In this document: one piece after another, positions 47,625-60,300 of the stretch
How the letters are laid out: each line of letters starts with the position of its first letter
Numbering within the stretch: the stretch's first letter is position 1
Assembly: GCA_963978545.1 (NCBI GenBank)
Contig: OZ021729.1
Span: forward strand, 7,375,501-7,439,500
Length of the DNA stretch: 64,000 bases
Direction of reading: 5' to 3'
From: Linyphia triangularis
Lineage: Eukaryota > Arthropoda > Arachnida > Araneae > Linyphiidae
Notes under the pieces: model-generated
Database searches by the model: none
What the model was told of the DNA's origin: nothing
What the model saw: only the letters and a program-made list of their open reading frames with translations
Made by a program: the position numbers and the translations under genes

Positions 47625-47810
47625 CCCACTATTCTGCCACTATCAAACTTACTAAGCTCCTTTGACTTACTCATTGCCTCACAAACGCATAAATACAACC
47701 TGACAAACCACTACGAACACTTTTATATCTTTCAGTTATGTATCAAATTGCATCACTCGCCAGAACCACTTTTTTAAGGGGTGTCCGGATACTTTTGGCC
47801 AGATAGTGTA

Positions 47811-47976
47811 TGCACACTGCAAAATTCTTCGTCAATTTATAACACATCTTATGCGACTGTAATTCCATTAAATTCAATGCTACAAATTTAGCTAATTTAG
47901 ATATGATTCTATTAGTACTAATGAAATCAATTCTCTCTTAACTTGCATGAAATAATCTTGCTGTTTCCAAGAACTA

Positions 47977-48008
<32 letters not shown>

Positions 48009-48352
48009 TATTCATTTTTTTGTCTGCAAATGAAACCAAAAGAAATGTTTAGTAAACTGTTAATTGATAAGTTCTTTGATAAGTCCTTTTGTGGCTAAAT
48101 TAAATTTGTTTTTGATTGTATGTTGATTTCATACTTTCAGTAAGGAATGTTTGTAAGTCGGAATAAAATGTATCAGTCGGAATTATCAACTTCGAAGAAG
48201 GCAATGCAATCTGAAAGCACTAACAAACAAAAAAAATAATTAAAAATCGTAGAATGTGTTTTTTAATGCTGTTTCGATTTGTATTATTAAAATAGATAAC
48301 TATTGATATTTTATATAAACTTTCTAAAAGATCGTGTAATGTATCTTAAGGA

Positions 48353-48404
<52 letters not shown>

Positions 48405-48930
48405 GTTATTGTTATTGTTATTGTTATTGTTATTATTATTATTATTATTAAAGTTTGCTTATATAGTGTCAAAGTATACCTTAATTTTTCTAATTCAGTG
48501 ATGATCTATAGGAACCAACAAACTGAAAGTGAAAAGATTTTATGTTGTTTTCATTTGATATAAAATAGCTTTTTTAAAGTTTAAAATTTTTTTATTATAA
48601 AAAAATTTGTTTAATTATTAATTTTTATGTTTTATTAAACTCTTAATCAGCAATTTGAGTATGAAATTCAGATCACAATTTGTTTGTGATCGATTATAAT
48701 CTTTATATTTTTGGTGCCAAACTCACAGATCAAAAGGAATTTTATGAATAGTTATTTTTATCTTCAACAATCAATGCGTTTTTTGCAACATGTTTTGAGA
48801 ATATATACACGGAAATATTTTTTAATTATATATACCTTCCAAATATATGCTTTTAATTATTTTGGAATTTGTGACTGACTTTGTTGCATTGTCAATGAGT
48901 TGCTTGCTTGCAAAATTCTATCAACAGTAA
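47811..48930. other. Unassigned interval containing a (TTA)n tract
   Basis: Apart from the microsatellite at 48354-48450 and a shorter (ATT)n at about 47979-48012, nothing was recognised. Confidence 0.4.
48354..48450 (+). repeat. (TTA)n microsatellite with (TTGTTA) core
   Basis: Perfect TTA triplets, then about five TTGTTA hexamers, then TTA triplets again. It explains the poly-isoleucine reading frame here. Confidence 0.97.
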
Positions 48931-49076
48931 GCCCAAACCCACAAAATGGCATTAAGGCATTAAATCACGTCATTTATGACGTTTAAATAACGCAACTTAT
49001 CGTCAAAATAACGTCATCTGAACATCAGAATAGTGATTTGGGCGTCATTAAATCACATCATTTTAACGACATTAAT
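48931..49076. repeat. ACGTCAT-rich segment
   Basis: Recurring TTAAATCACGTCATTTATGA, AACGTCATC and GGCGTCATTAAATCACATCA words, some inverted. Related text (GATGTCGTTATTTATCACGT) lies at about 51276-51295, beyond the two inserted elements, so this may be one older element split by them. Confidence 0.45.
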
Positions 49077-49470
49077 CAGAGTGGCCACAGAACCGGGAAA
49101 ACCTGGAAATCAGGGAATGTCAGGGAACTTTTTAAAATTTCATGAAAATCAGGGAAATTTTGTATTGTTTAAGGTTTGTTCATTCATATTTTGGCGCTAT
49201 TTACAAGGAGATTTGTAGTGGTAAGCCATTATAAGTTTAATGTTACGGAATAATTTAAACTTTTCACTACCAGCAAAACTATTTTTTTTTAAATTGCATA
49301 TTATCTCTTTAGCATACATGTTCTATTTGATCAGGGTGTCTAGACATCTGGAAAACTTAAGAAAATTAGGGAAATTTGGAAAATAAGTTTGCCCTAAAAT
49401 CAGGGAATTTTTTAGAAATCTGTCAGGGAATTATCAGGGAACTTTTTTCCTGAATTTTGTGGCCACCCTG
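49077..49470. mobile_element. Short DNA transposon with CAGGGTGGCCACA ends
   Basis: 394 bp. Inverted ends CAGAGTGGCCACAGAA and CAGGGTGGCCACAAAA. Repeated AATCAGGGAATTTT-type words inside. Flanked by TTAAT on the left and TTAA on the right, so a TTAA duplication with one extra base is likely. Confidence 0.7.
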
Positions 49471-49474
49471 TTAA

Positions 49475-51212
49475 CCCATTAACCGCTGGCGTTGCGTTCA
49501 CGCAACGCTTAGAAACCATAACTGCAATACATATTTAATCAATTTTAAACTAATATTTAGAGGTTTTTTTCATTGGTAAGGTTACACACTTTAATTTCGC
49601 GCAATAAAAATTATTCTAAACCTTATTGTTTTCTCGTAGTAATAACTTAAACTTTTTCGAAATTCGCTAAGTTAGACTGGCATTGCTAAATCGATTCCGA
49701 AAAATAAAAGAAAGGAAAATAATTTTTATTAGACATAACATTTCATATCTCCATAGTTCACTTGAAGGTCACACGCAAATAAAAAATGTTTTGATGAATT
49801 CATTTTCGAGCTACGATGTTGGAAATACTAGTGTTGCGCTGGCGCATCGTCAGCGGAAAAGAGGGTCAAATTTTTCTGAACTTTTTTCTCACCGCCTGTT
49901 ATTACAACTGCCTCATTTTGATTTGAAATAAATCGAAAGCACTATCTTACTCTTAGTGAAGCTCTATATACTTTTTACACCATTGATTTTATGACAATGA
50001 AACGGACATTGTTATTATTTCACCAGATTTTGGCAAAGTTACTAACAAGGAAGATGGGGGCAATACAGTAATAAGTGACTCGAACGTTTTACCAAATGAC
50101 ATTTCTGGTGAGGTTGAATTGCATTCAAATAGGAAAAATAAGGACCAAAATAATATGGATAATACAAATACAAAGAAAAAAGAAATTGAGCCTTTTAAAT
50201 GGAAGAAAATAGATCCTATTTATACATCGATACCAAAAAATGAAGAAACATCACGAAGTTGAAAAACTAAAAAGAGAATTAGAAAATTTAAGTGGTGAGG
50301 AAATTTTCGTTAAGTTTCTTGACTCTGAAACTTATTCATTGCTCATTAATCAAACTAATATATATTCTCAGCAAAATAATCGGACTGACTTTTTTGCTTC
50401 TGAGAGTTACCTAAAAAGGTTTATTGGTTTGCTTCTTTTTACTGGATACCATACATTGCCACAAGAAGTAATGTATTGGTCATTAGATAAAGATGTATCG
50501 GTCCCTTTTGTTAGGGAGTCAATGTCACGTATTCAGTACAGTAATATAAAACAAAATTTGCATATGGCAGATAACATCAATATTTACAAAAATGACAAAT
50601 TGTACAAAGTGAGAGTACAAGAGTGAAATTCGTTGAATAAGAAATTTTAATAGTTTCAAATATTTGCACACGACCTAAGTATAGACGAACAAATGATTCC
50701 TTATAGAGGAAAACATTCTGCAAAAATGTTCCTAAAAGGAAAACCTGTATGATTCGGTTATAAAACTTGGACCCTTGTATCACATGATGGACAATAAAAG
50801 ACTTCGCAGTAAACATTGTCACAGTCAAATTATGTATCGCTGTAATGGTTGTGAAGTGGCTTTACATCAAGAATGTAGTCAATATTTTCATACAAAATAA
50901 GTCATATTAAATAAATGTATGTACTTACGCAGTACGAAAAGATTATATTTTTGAAAAGAAGCTTAAAAATATCGCCAACGATTAATTACAGTCGTTGAAT
51001 ATTCAACATTAATGGAATATGAAATTCTTGAAAACCGCCGATTTTAACTCGGTTTTACGCTGACGTTGCGCCAACGCAACAGTCATTTTCTCTAAAGATA
51101 AGTAAAATATTCCAACTTTTTCTTTAAATATGTTATATATGACCCTAAAATCATAAATGTTATAAATACTTACCATGTTTTTTAAGGATTTCGAGTTTTG
51201 GCGGTTAATGGG
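49475..51212 (+). mobile_element. piggyBac-like transposon
   Basis: 1738 bp between TTAA at 49471-49474 and 51213-51216. Ends CCCATTAACCGC and GCGGTTAATGGG are exact inverses for 12 bp. A subterminal palindrome GCGTTGCG-TTCA-CGCAACGC lies near the left end and a related CGTTGCGCCAACGCAAC near the right. Confidence 0.93.
49990..50900 (+). pseudogene. piggyBac transposase remnant
   Basis: An acidic N-terminal part (YDNETDIVIISPDFGK...) leads through a frame change near 50255 into the conserved open segment 50240-50626: INQTNIYSQQNNRTDF, FIGLLLFTGYHTLPQEVMYW, ESMSRIQYSNIKQNLHMADN. After a stop at 50624-50626 comes LSIDEQMIPYRGKHSAKMFL with the first catalytic aspartate region, then a large deletion, and finally a cysteine-rich end (YRCNGCEVALHQECSQYF) with stop at 50898-50900. 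These are piggyBac transposase hallmarks in order. The missing middle, including later catalytic residues, and the stops make it inactive. Confidence 0.88.
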
Positions 51213-51336
51213 TTAATGGTATCCAAATGAAGTTTCTAAAATATCAAAGTGACCAGTTTAATGACACTACCTTCAGATGTCGTTATTTATCACGTCAAGT
51301 TACTATTTGAGTATCAAGTAAGCGAAAGTTAAGCAT

Positions 51337-51880
51337 ATTTTTAAATCCTTTATATTAACTTCGATTTTGTGGGTTTGACGATAGTGATGGAATTTGTGGA
51401 CTCCTAATTCCCTTGCCGTCATCCAAACGGGCTGAAACTTGGCAGATAGGTTCGATGTCGATGACAATACATTCTATGAAATGTTGTGGCTGTAACTGTC
51501 ACTAAAATGTCGCTTTTACGGAATTCTAATAAACCAACTTGCCGTCATCCAATCACGTTAAAATAGCATTGAAGCGACCATTGTTGAAACCCTTTCCTGT
51601 TGCAATTTTTTTTTAATAAATAAATAATAAAATTGTTTTACTCATAATAAATTAAAGATATTTGAATGTGAATATGAGTACGACGTTCATTTTTAATAAA
51701 TAAATTTTGAAAAGTTGTTTGAAACCCATTTTGCTGATAGATATGTTTTTAATATTTAAAATTAGATACAAACACCAAGCACACGCTGTTTACAGAATCG
51801 GCGCGGTGTTAACGAATGCAAAAATTGGCAATGGATATAAAGGATTTATATTAACAACTTTGTTTTTATATATCCTATTA
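51337..51880 (+). repeat. HINE-like repeat, copy 2
   Basis: Best preserved of the family: TTTTTAAATCCTTTATATTA at the start, GGATATAAAGGATTTATATT near the end, and an AATAAATAAATAATAAAA tract in the middle. Confidence 0.78.
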
Positions 51881-52781
51881 TTACTGCCTAAGCATTTGAA
51901 AGAAATTATAGAGTGAGCTTTTAAGTTTCACATACAAATATACATGGACGCCCCAGGAATATTTGCAAGGGAGTGCAAGACTAGATTTTTATCGAAATCA
52001 TGAATTTTTTTAGAAATGTTATTTAATAATTATGCATTATAAATTATACTCGTTGAGAATAGTTAAAATTCATGGCATATATTTTTCAAAGCGCAAAAAG
52101 TGCTAAAGAGAAAAAAATACATAATAGTAAAAATATTAAAATATATATTTTTAACGATTTTTTGATTATCCATCTCGATCTCATGGCATTTAAGAAACAG
52201 TGTCTAGAATAGAGGAACTCGAAGATGCAAAAATACGGAAGAATAACATTTTTTTTTATTTCTTCCAAGTTTCGGATATAATGGGAAAAAAATCAAAATG
52301 AAACCCGAAGGCAGTATTAGAATATGTTCAATTGAATTCTAAATATAGATTTCAAAATAGTACATCTGATGACTTAAAAAACAAAACATTTTCCTAGAAT
52401 TTTGAGAACTACAAAGGAAATGATTATACAAAAAAGGAATAAATACATCTACTCAGCAGCCTCTAATAGTAATAGATAACAAGCGCCAGAAAATCTTCAC
52501 GCAAGCAGCTATAAAAAATATATGCTTTGTGCTTTTTTATAACTTGGAATTTACATCTTTAGCATCATTTTTAAAAAAAATTCAAGAGCCATGGGGGTGC
52601 AAGTGCACCTCCTTGCACCCTCCTGGGAGCATCCATGCAAATATACAAAAGAAAAATATGTCTTTTCAACCAGATGGACAATAGAAGTTATCTAGTTAGG
52701 TTGTCTACTTAAATAAATTAATCTGTCAAGTATAAGTGCAACAAAAGTGTAAATCTTTTTTACCAAACTTTCACTGTGACA
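51881..52781. other. 3' flank of the transporter gene, otherwise unassigned
   Basis: AT-rich. It presumably contains the 3' UTR of the minus-strand transporter gene just below 52782, but no polyadenylation signal could be fixed. Confidence 0.4.
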
Positions 52782-52948
52782 CTAGTAATCAATTTTAGAT
52801 GTTTCCAATTTTGTGGAAAATTCTCTTTTATAGTCTCTATATCTCGCAGCTGATGGTATCAATGAAGCTACTATTGCTGCTAGCAGACACATGGATCCTA
52901 TCAGATAAAACAGCCCATTGTATGATCTTAATGTCTCCCTGAAGTATC
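52782..52948 (-). CDS. Transporter exon 4 (last coding exon)
   Basis: The acceptor TTTAG lies just before 52948. It encodes YFRETLRSYNGLFYLIGSMC, helix 12, and a charged C-terminus ending ...KLETSKIDY, then TAG. It joins exon 3 through a split glycine codon. Confidence 0.9.
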
Positions 52949-53680
52949 CTAAAGAAGATGTTTAAATTGTTAGAACATGAGAAGCAATATCAGAAAAATA
53001 AGCATGTGCAGTCTTCTGTGTTGTGTTGGATAGAACAGCTTTAGTATAATTTTTACTAAAAAGCACGACTGTAATTCTAAACAGTAGAAGGACAATTTAG
53101 TTTTATACCAGTTTCTGAATACATGAGAAAAACGAATTTGTCTTTAAATTAATAAAACTTACAGATGTACTGGTTATTTCTGAAGCTTGATAATAATTTG
53201 TTTGAACCTTTCATCAATAATTATATCCGAAACCCAATAACATTTATACCTCAAAATTCTCATAGCAAATAATTGTCCAAAGACATTAAATTTTGGTGCA
53301 ATAAAGTCCAACTTACTTGCAGGGAATTTTGTAGGCAATTGTATGTGGATACACAATGATTTTTATTTATTTTTTCATGCAATGTGAAAACATTATAATT
53401 AAACATTTTGATTTAAATCAGCTTCCTCTCTTTGAGTTTTAGTCAAGTTCACTTGAAGTTTGAATCCATCATACATTCTAAGTAAATATTTAATCTAGAG
53501 TAAAATAGTTTAATAGATTGAATTAAAAAAAATTCTTATTCATTGCTTATGTAAGGTACACAAACAAAGATGACTACTACAAAAAAAAAAAGGTCTAAAA
53601 ATAATAATAATAATAATAATAGGTCATATTCATTGCTTATGTAAGGTACACAAATAAATATGACTGCAAAAGAAAAGATC

Positions 53681-53713
<33 letters not shown>

Positions 53714-56700
53714 GAGGTCATATTCATTGCTTATGTAAGGTATACAAATAAAGATGACAACAAAAGAAAATATATTAAAAAAAAGTTAATTGGTCATAGA
53801 TGTAACTAGCAACCGAGAAGTTGAATCAATATCTAATCTTTTGGAGAGATATAGTTGCCTAACTTACCTATGACTGGGGATTGACCAAAGCCCAGCACTG
53901 CAAACAGGATATACCTCGAGGCGAAAGCCATGTTAATATTGTCTTTCTCTGTAAACCTTCTTATAATTCCCACAGGAACCACTACAACTCCACCAGCCAG
54001 AACTCCTATGGCAGCTACATCCAACAAAACCATGTAAAATGACTCCAACCACACAAATACCGTTAACAGTAACGCAAAGCATCCGCAACACAGAGCAAAA
54101 ACGCTCACTTCACTGAAGTATCCCACGTCCGTAACGTATCCCAAGAAAAACCTTCCCAGCATGTCTGTCACAGCAAAAGTCATCAAGACGGCAACGTCCT
54201 CCACTATGCCTTTGTCCCTGCAAGCATCGACAATCACAGTGTACAGCGTCGTTGTTACCACAGTTGACGTACCCATCGATATGAGTATGAGAATATAGGT
54301 TGGGTCGAGAAGAACTCTGAAGTTTTCTGAAAAGGAACTGAACTGCCCGTACAGTTTTGCCCTGGGATGGCCATGGCGTTTACTTGTGCTGACATCGAGG
54401 CTTTTCATAGTTTTCGAAACTTCTTTACAGGATTCCAAGTTCTTATGAATTATGTCTAGTTTGCCATCTTCAAATGGGTGAGCTACGGTAGTTTTATCCA
54501 GAGTTGCGATGCATGGAAACGCAGATTCGTTACCAGTAACAGCTACATTCGTTAAATTTTTGTCCGAGAAAGTAGGCAATACATCTGATTGCGATTCGAG
54601 ATGGTTTGTGTTATTGGTTTCATTTTCAGTCTTCTCGTTAGACAAACCACACTGCGGTTGTAAAAACTTGACTGTTTCTAAATATTTACTGCCTCTCTCG
54701 TAGGCGTTTGGATTTACTTTTGAAGCGTAAAATGAAATTGTTTTTGGTGAACTCAACTCGGTGTCTTCACTATCTATGACAGCAGTTGATGTTTCAAGTT
54801 TTTCATAAAGGATTTTGTCAGCTTTAATATCCTTGGAGGAATTTTGAGCTGTTGGAATCGTTCGGGGATTTCTTAAAAGCATTGCAGCAGGTACGCAGTT
54901 GAGAATAAAACCAGAGAGAATTAATAATGTTCCAGAAACACCATAATTTTGTAAAAGATATTCGCAAACTGCTGGCAATATTAATGATCCCATGCACCCT
55001 CCTGCTTGATAAATCCCGTGCATCTTGTTGAAACTTTTTTCGAAATATAAATGTAGAATATTTGGTAATAAGGTACTTCCCATTCCAAATGCCAAACCTA
55101 AAAGAAAATAGTTTTTGTGAAATTTAAATTTTGCTTATAATTTCTTAAATTTTTTTTTTAGTACTTTCTATGTAAAGAGGAAGTCCTACTAAGGATCATT
55201 CCCTTATACTCACTATGTTACAATTCTCGAGCACAGAGCATTTAGAAACTAGTTTGTATGAACCCTTGAATTTTGGTGAGTAGGTACGAAAATTATCATT
55301 TAATGAAATGGCATTAATTAAAAACTCGAAAATAGCGTCTAATATATTTTATTAAATGTTTGATATCATTACGTCAATGTATAAGCAGTGGCTCCATCTG
55401 TTCTTGTCTTTTGCCATTTTAATTTTCATTTATAATATATAGACATTGAATGATAACAATTTATGTCATTGCATTAAGTGATCTTTTACGTATTTACTCA
55501 ATAAATTTAAAGGTTTTTTAGGAAGTAGTTTTAAATGCACTAGGCTGTAAAAAAAATGTAACATAGCGAGTATAGGGAATAATAATAGGAAGATCTACAT
55601 ATTTAGCGACAGTCAAGCAGCTTTAAAGGCAATAAACTCATTTCAAATAAGCTCCAAACTTGTTTGGGAATGCAAAAACCTTCTACAAGACTTGGGGACC
55701 CATAATAGGATCCTTCTTACATGGGTGCCAGGATATATTGGTGTAGAAGGAAACGAAACTGCAGATAAGCTTGCTAAACTGGGAACTGCAGACCTACCTT
55801 TAAGTCCTGAACCTTTTTGTGGGATCTCCAAGACTGCTGCAAAAAGGGTGATGGGAGGAAAAAATGCTTAAAGAAACTACAGAAAGGTGGAAACAAACCA
55901 CCGATCAAAAACATGCGTGGCTTATGATCCAAGAACCTTCCATTAAACTATCATCTCAGATCCTGCGTCTTAGCAGGGATAAGATGAGGGTGATAGTTGG
56001 ATTTCTTACAGGCTACTATCACCTTAGAAAACACCTTCATAGAATGGGAATCTTTAAAGAAGAACCTTTATGTAGGAAGTGCAATATGGAGGAGGAAACC
56101 GCCCACCATATACTTTTTGAATGTGAAGCTCTTCTTCACATTAGGTACTCAAGCTTAGGTCTTGGAACAGAACTTGATACAATCCACGAGGAACTTGTCA
56201 AAAGCCTTTTGACCTTTCTTAAGGAATTTGGCTTTCTTCGACAGGGGGTCGTAAAATAAAGGGGTTGGTGCAATATTCCCTAGTGGAATCAGCACCAGCA
56301 CCTAGGCTCAGTTGACCTCCCCCATTCACTATAACTATGACTATGACTATAGGGAATAATCCTTGCTAGGAATTCCTCTCAATAATGCGTTTGTTGAAGA
56401 ATTGATTTGTTTCAATGTAATTATCTAAAAATAATTTAAAATTACAATTATTTAAAACTAAAAGAATCTATATTATATTTATGAAAGTTTTTCGTTGTGA
56501 TAAAGAAAAATCTTAATTGGAGAAGAACAAATTCTTGCATCTACACAAAACAGTACTAGGTGGCTTAACTATACAGCGTGTCCCCGTATAACCTGGCCAA
56601 CCTTTATTTTCGACACCGTTGGTCCTAGATGCATAGTCCCAATTGAAGAAATGTTTTAAATCGTTAAAATATTTTTACTGGATAGTTTTTAAGTTAGAAA

Positions 56701-57267
56701 AGGGGTTGGTATAAAAATTACGGATTGTAAATTTTTATATGGTCCCCAGTTCCCCCAACTCATATTTAGAAAAATGTTGCCCATGAAAAAACATTTCAAA
56801 CAAAAAAAAATTTAAATTTGTTCGACCAATATTCATGGAGATATGAAAAATGGAATTTAGTGACTTATACCACTTTACACGATTGGTCATTAACATATTT
56901 TAAGGGCATGTACACAAAATGAAATACAGAGAAAAAGCAATTGCGTTCGGAAAATTATTCTGTAATCAAACGCATGAAGACGATCTATCAATGTCTATAG
57001 TGAATTGTGGATTCTGAACTCGTTTGCAAGAGATAATAGGTGCTATACTCCCTGAAACTAACAAAAATCTCTCGATTACGTACGATCAAAGCAAATATGA
57101 AATATGTCGAGGAAGAACAAATTCATACTCTTGTGTTGTGCAGAGGTCGCAGTCGCCCTAAAATTCCTATAATTCCTTAAATTTTCGTTTCTCCCTAAAA
57201 TTGTACTTACATTTTTCGTCTATCCCTAAAATTTTAAAAATGACAAAAAAAAAATTCCGTTAGTTGT

Positions 57268-57305
<38 letters not shown>

Positions 57306-60300
57306 AAAGGAAAAAATATTCCCGATCTTTATGTGTAAATTAGCATGTAGTACTGCGGGATTTGCGGGTTCCTATGAAAATTATAGTGGCAGATTATTGA
57401 TTGGTAGGTAGAAAACCAATAATGTATGTTTATCGCTTCAGAATACAAGTAGGTCATACTAATACCAGATACCAGATTATTTAGCTATTTCGTCCATCAT
57501 CATTGTTAAAATGTACACTGCGGAACAGTACGCAGAAATGCTACTTCTGTACGGCCAATGTAATCGAAATGGGCGAGAATATGCAAGACAATATGCAATT
57601 AAATTATTTCCAAATGGCACACATCCATCTAAAGCTATACTATTTTAAATATTGTAAAGCGTTTGCGAGAAACGGGTAGCATAGGAAGACGTCCTCGATC
57701 CAGAAATTCAAGAGTGGTTGTCTCTGACGAAGAAATTTTGGGCCAAGCTCTTGCTTTCTCTCAATCTAGTGTCAGGGACATTAGTGAAGCCTGTGGATAC
57801 TCAAAAAAACATGCGTGGAGAGTCTTAAACCGACACGGTGCACATCCTTATCGCTCGCGATTGGTGCAAGAGTTTTTGAGCGAGGATGAAAATAGACGGT
57901 TTGATTCCTGCAATTTCATCATGAACAAGCTAGTATTGGTTTCATCATTTGTGAATAACATTCCATTTTCTGATGAGTGTACGTTTTCAGGAACTGGGGT
58001 AATAAATAGGCAAAACACACACTTTTGGTCCCTGCAAAATCCTCATGTAATTCGACCAAACAAGCATCAAGTGCGATGGTCCGTTTGTATGGCACGTGGA
58101 AGGGAGCGTTAGTAGGACCTTTCTTTTTTGCTGATACATTAACAGGTAAAAAAGTATGCGAATCTGTTACAAGGACCTTTATCTGATTTTCTGGATGACC
58201 ATATCGTGTTAGCAGACCTTAAAAAGATGTTTTCAACAGGATGGCGTACCCAACAAGGTAGCTTCCTACCTTGTGGGGTGGGTTTAAAGACAACATAATA
58301 GGCTATGGAGGTCCGGTAGAATGGCCTCATAGATCTCCAGATCTAAATCCTTTAGAATTCTTTCTTTTGTGATTTTTTAAAAGCAAGGTATATGAAAAAG
58401 AATCGACGAGTCTATTAGATTTGCAGAATCGAATTTTATCTGCTGCCAGGTTAATTACGCCTTTAATGCTGAAAAATATTGAAGATGAATTTGAATGATG
58501 TGTGCGCTTAGGTATTTTAGTCAAAGGAAAACATTTCGAGCATATGTAATTAAGAAAGAGGTTATTTATCCTTTTCACTTTGTTAATTTATATCACCTTT
58601 TATTTTTGTTTGTGTTAACAAAAAGCGCTGCTTTCTGATTGTGTTATTATTTAAAATTACTTAATTAAAATTGTTTATAAGTTTGTTTACTGTTGCGTTG
58701 TACAATTTGTAATTTTTTTTTTATTTTTTTTTCAAAGCAGTTTCTAGTAAAAAATTATAATGTTTTAGGTGATGAACTACAACTTGTTTGCCATAGTCAA
58801 ACCTAGTCTAGAAGTTCGTTGTTATTCCAATAAGACGATATTTCCTCATTTCAATTTATGTACGGGCCCCCCAAATAGCGTTTAAACTTTAAACTCCAAT
58901 AACACCGTTGCTATTGGTCGAAAAAATTTCATTTTAAAACATTTCTTCAATTGGGACTATGCATCTAGGACCAACGGTGTCAAAAATAAATGTCGGCCAG
59001 GTTATACGGGGACACGCTGTATAGTAATTCACATAGTTACTAGATAGTAAGCCACCTAGTACTGTTTTGAGGAGGTGCAAGAATTTGCTCTTCTCCAATT
59101 AAGATTTTGCTTTATCATACCGAAAAACTTTCATAAATATAATATAGATTCTTCAAAGATAGCATATTCAGAAAAAATTTATCCACCAACATATCACTTC
59201 CAAATATCAACTGTATTTCTTTTAGTATTAAGTTATGGAAGTGCGGGTTGCCTAAAAACAACACAAGATATTGTCCACTGTCGTAACAACATGAGCATAT
59301 TTATGTCTGAAATAAATTGGTAAATCAATAAAAATTCACCACGTGCAGTCACAATGCATAACATTACCATTTTGGCACCAACGGAACAATAAATTCACTA
59401 TAATTGAATCACCATTTCCAATGATAGTTTTCGCGTTATAAAAAGAAACGAAAATGTCCTATGAATGATTCATAGAATTTTATTGGCATGTTTGAATATT
59501 CACTGTATTATACAGTGTACCTCAGGAAGAACGATGTTAAATTATGTATTCATTTACCATAACATCCTCCCCAGAGCATGGTGAAAAGCACTATGTCCTC
59601 CACAAGAAAACAGGCACCGACTGCAATTGCTGCTAGTAAGCATCCTGACAAAGTTATCAATCGCAGTCCAAATATGTTTCCCAAGTAACCAACAATAGGA
59701 CCTACGCAAATATTAAAAGAGTGAATAATAAATATTTATATAAAAGGTAGTAGGGTGGTAAACACAGGCTGTTTCTGTTTCAAACGATGAAATGACGCTG
59801 AAAAGGCAAGTACAATCAAACCCAGTTAACACGAAATCGCTGGGGCCGCCGAAATTGCTCGCGTTAATTGGAATTTAATGTTAAACGAATAAATTAACAT
59901 TACATTTTAAGTAAGGAGAATTGCTTTTACTTCGCTTTAAACGGGATTTCATGTTAAACGAATAAATTAACGTTAAGTTTTAAGTAAGGAGAATTGCTTT
60001 TACTTCGCTTTAAACGAGATTTCATGCTAAGCGATTTCACGTTAACGGAGTTTGACTGTAATAGAATAATGAATCAATTTGAATGTTCATTGGAAAAGCC
60101 AAATAGGAATTTCAATATTAGTTTGAAATATTATCAACAGATGCCGTTGAACGCAACAATCGCTGTATAGTATTCTGATAAATAGTTGCTTGAAGCACGG
60201 TCTGTACTGAAGGTTACGTGTTTTAATAACGTACCTATGCTGTAGAGATCTCTTTAATAGAATCCTTACAACAACTTTAGAGGCAGAATTTGTGTCTAAA

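Larger units (their letters stand above)
45140..47674 (-). pseudogene. Tc1-like transposase, disrupted
   Basis: Cut-and-paste transposase on the minus strand. The start is ATG at 47674-47672 (MSKSKELSKFDSGRIVG). The frame is then broken by the hAT element at 46089-47616 and resumes GKSVREIANILQKPKSTVSD. Downstream are the second helix-turn-helix (RRTLKRVVKQNRKSSLVEIS), the first catalytic aspartate in [11 protein letters not shown], the second in [10 protein letters not shown], and the final glutamate in SQSPDLNPMEHLWDELER (about 45330-45279). Apart from the insertion there are frame changes near 46020, 45720 and 45390. The pattern is DD34E Tc1. The insertion target lies in codons for the first DNA-binding helix region. 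Confidence 0.92.
45047..47808 (-). mobile_element. Tc1-like transposon interrupted by a hAT element
   Basis: Inverted ends CACTATCTGGCCAAAAGTAT continuing CCGGACACCC on both sides. TA duplication at 45045-45046 and 47809-47810. Excluding the nested hAT (46089-47616) and one 8-bp duplication, the element is about 1.23 kb, the normal size for this group. Confidence 0.96.
56464..59151. mobile_element. Palindromic MITE split at its centre by a mariner-like element
   Basis: 56464-56573 and 59020-59151 are inverted copies: GAATCTATATTATATTTATG, AAAATCTTAATTGGAGAAGA and AAAACAGTACTAGGTGGCTT are shared. The right arm carries about 25 extra bases next to the insertion (TAATTCACATAGTTACTAGA), probably the original loop. 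Without the mariner the element is ~240 bp. Confidence 0.78.

Noticed and set aside
48303..48563. Poly-isoleucine frame
   Set aside because: Translation of the (TTA)n microsatellite.
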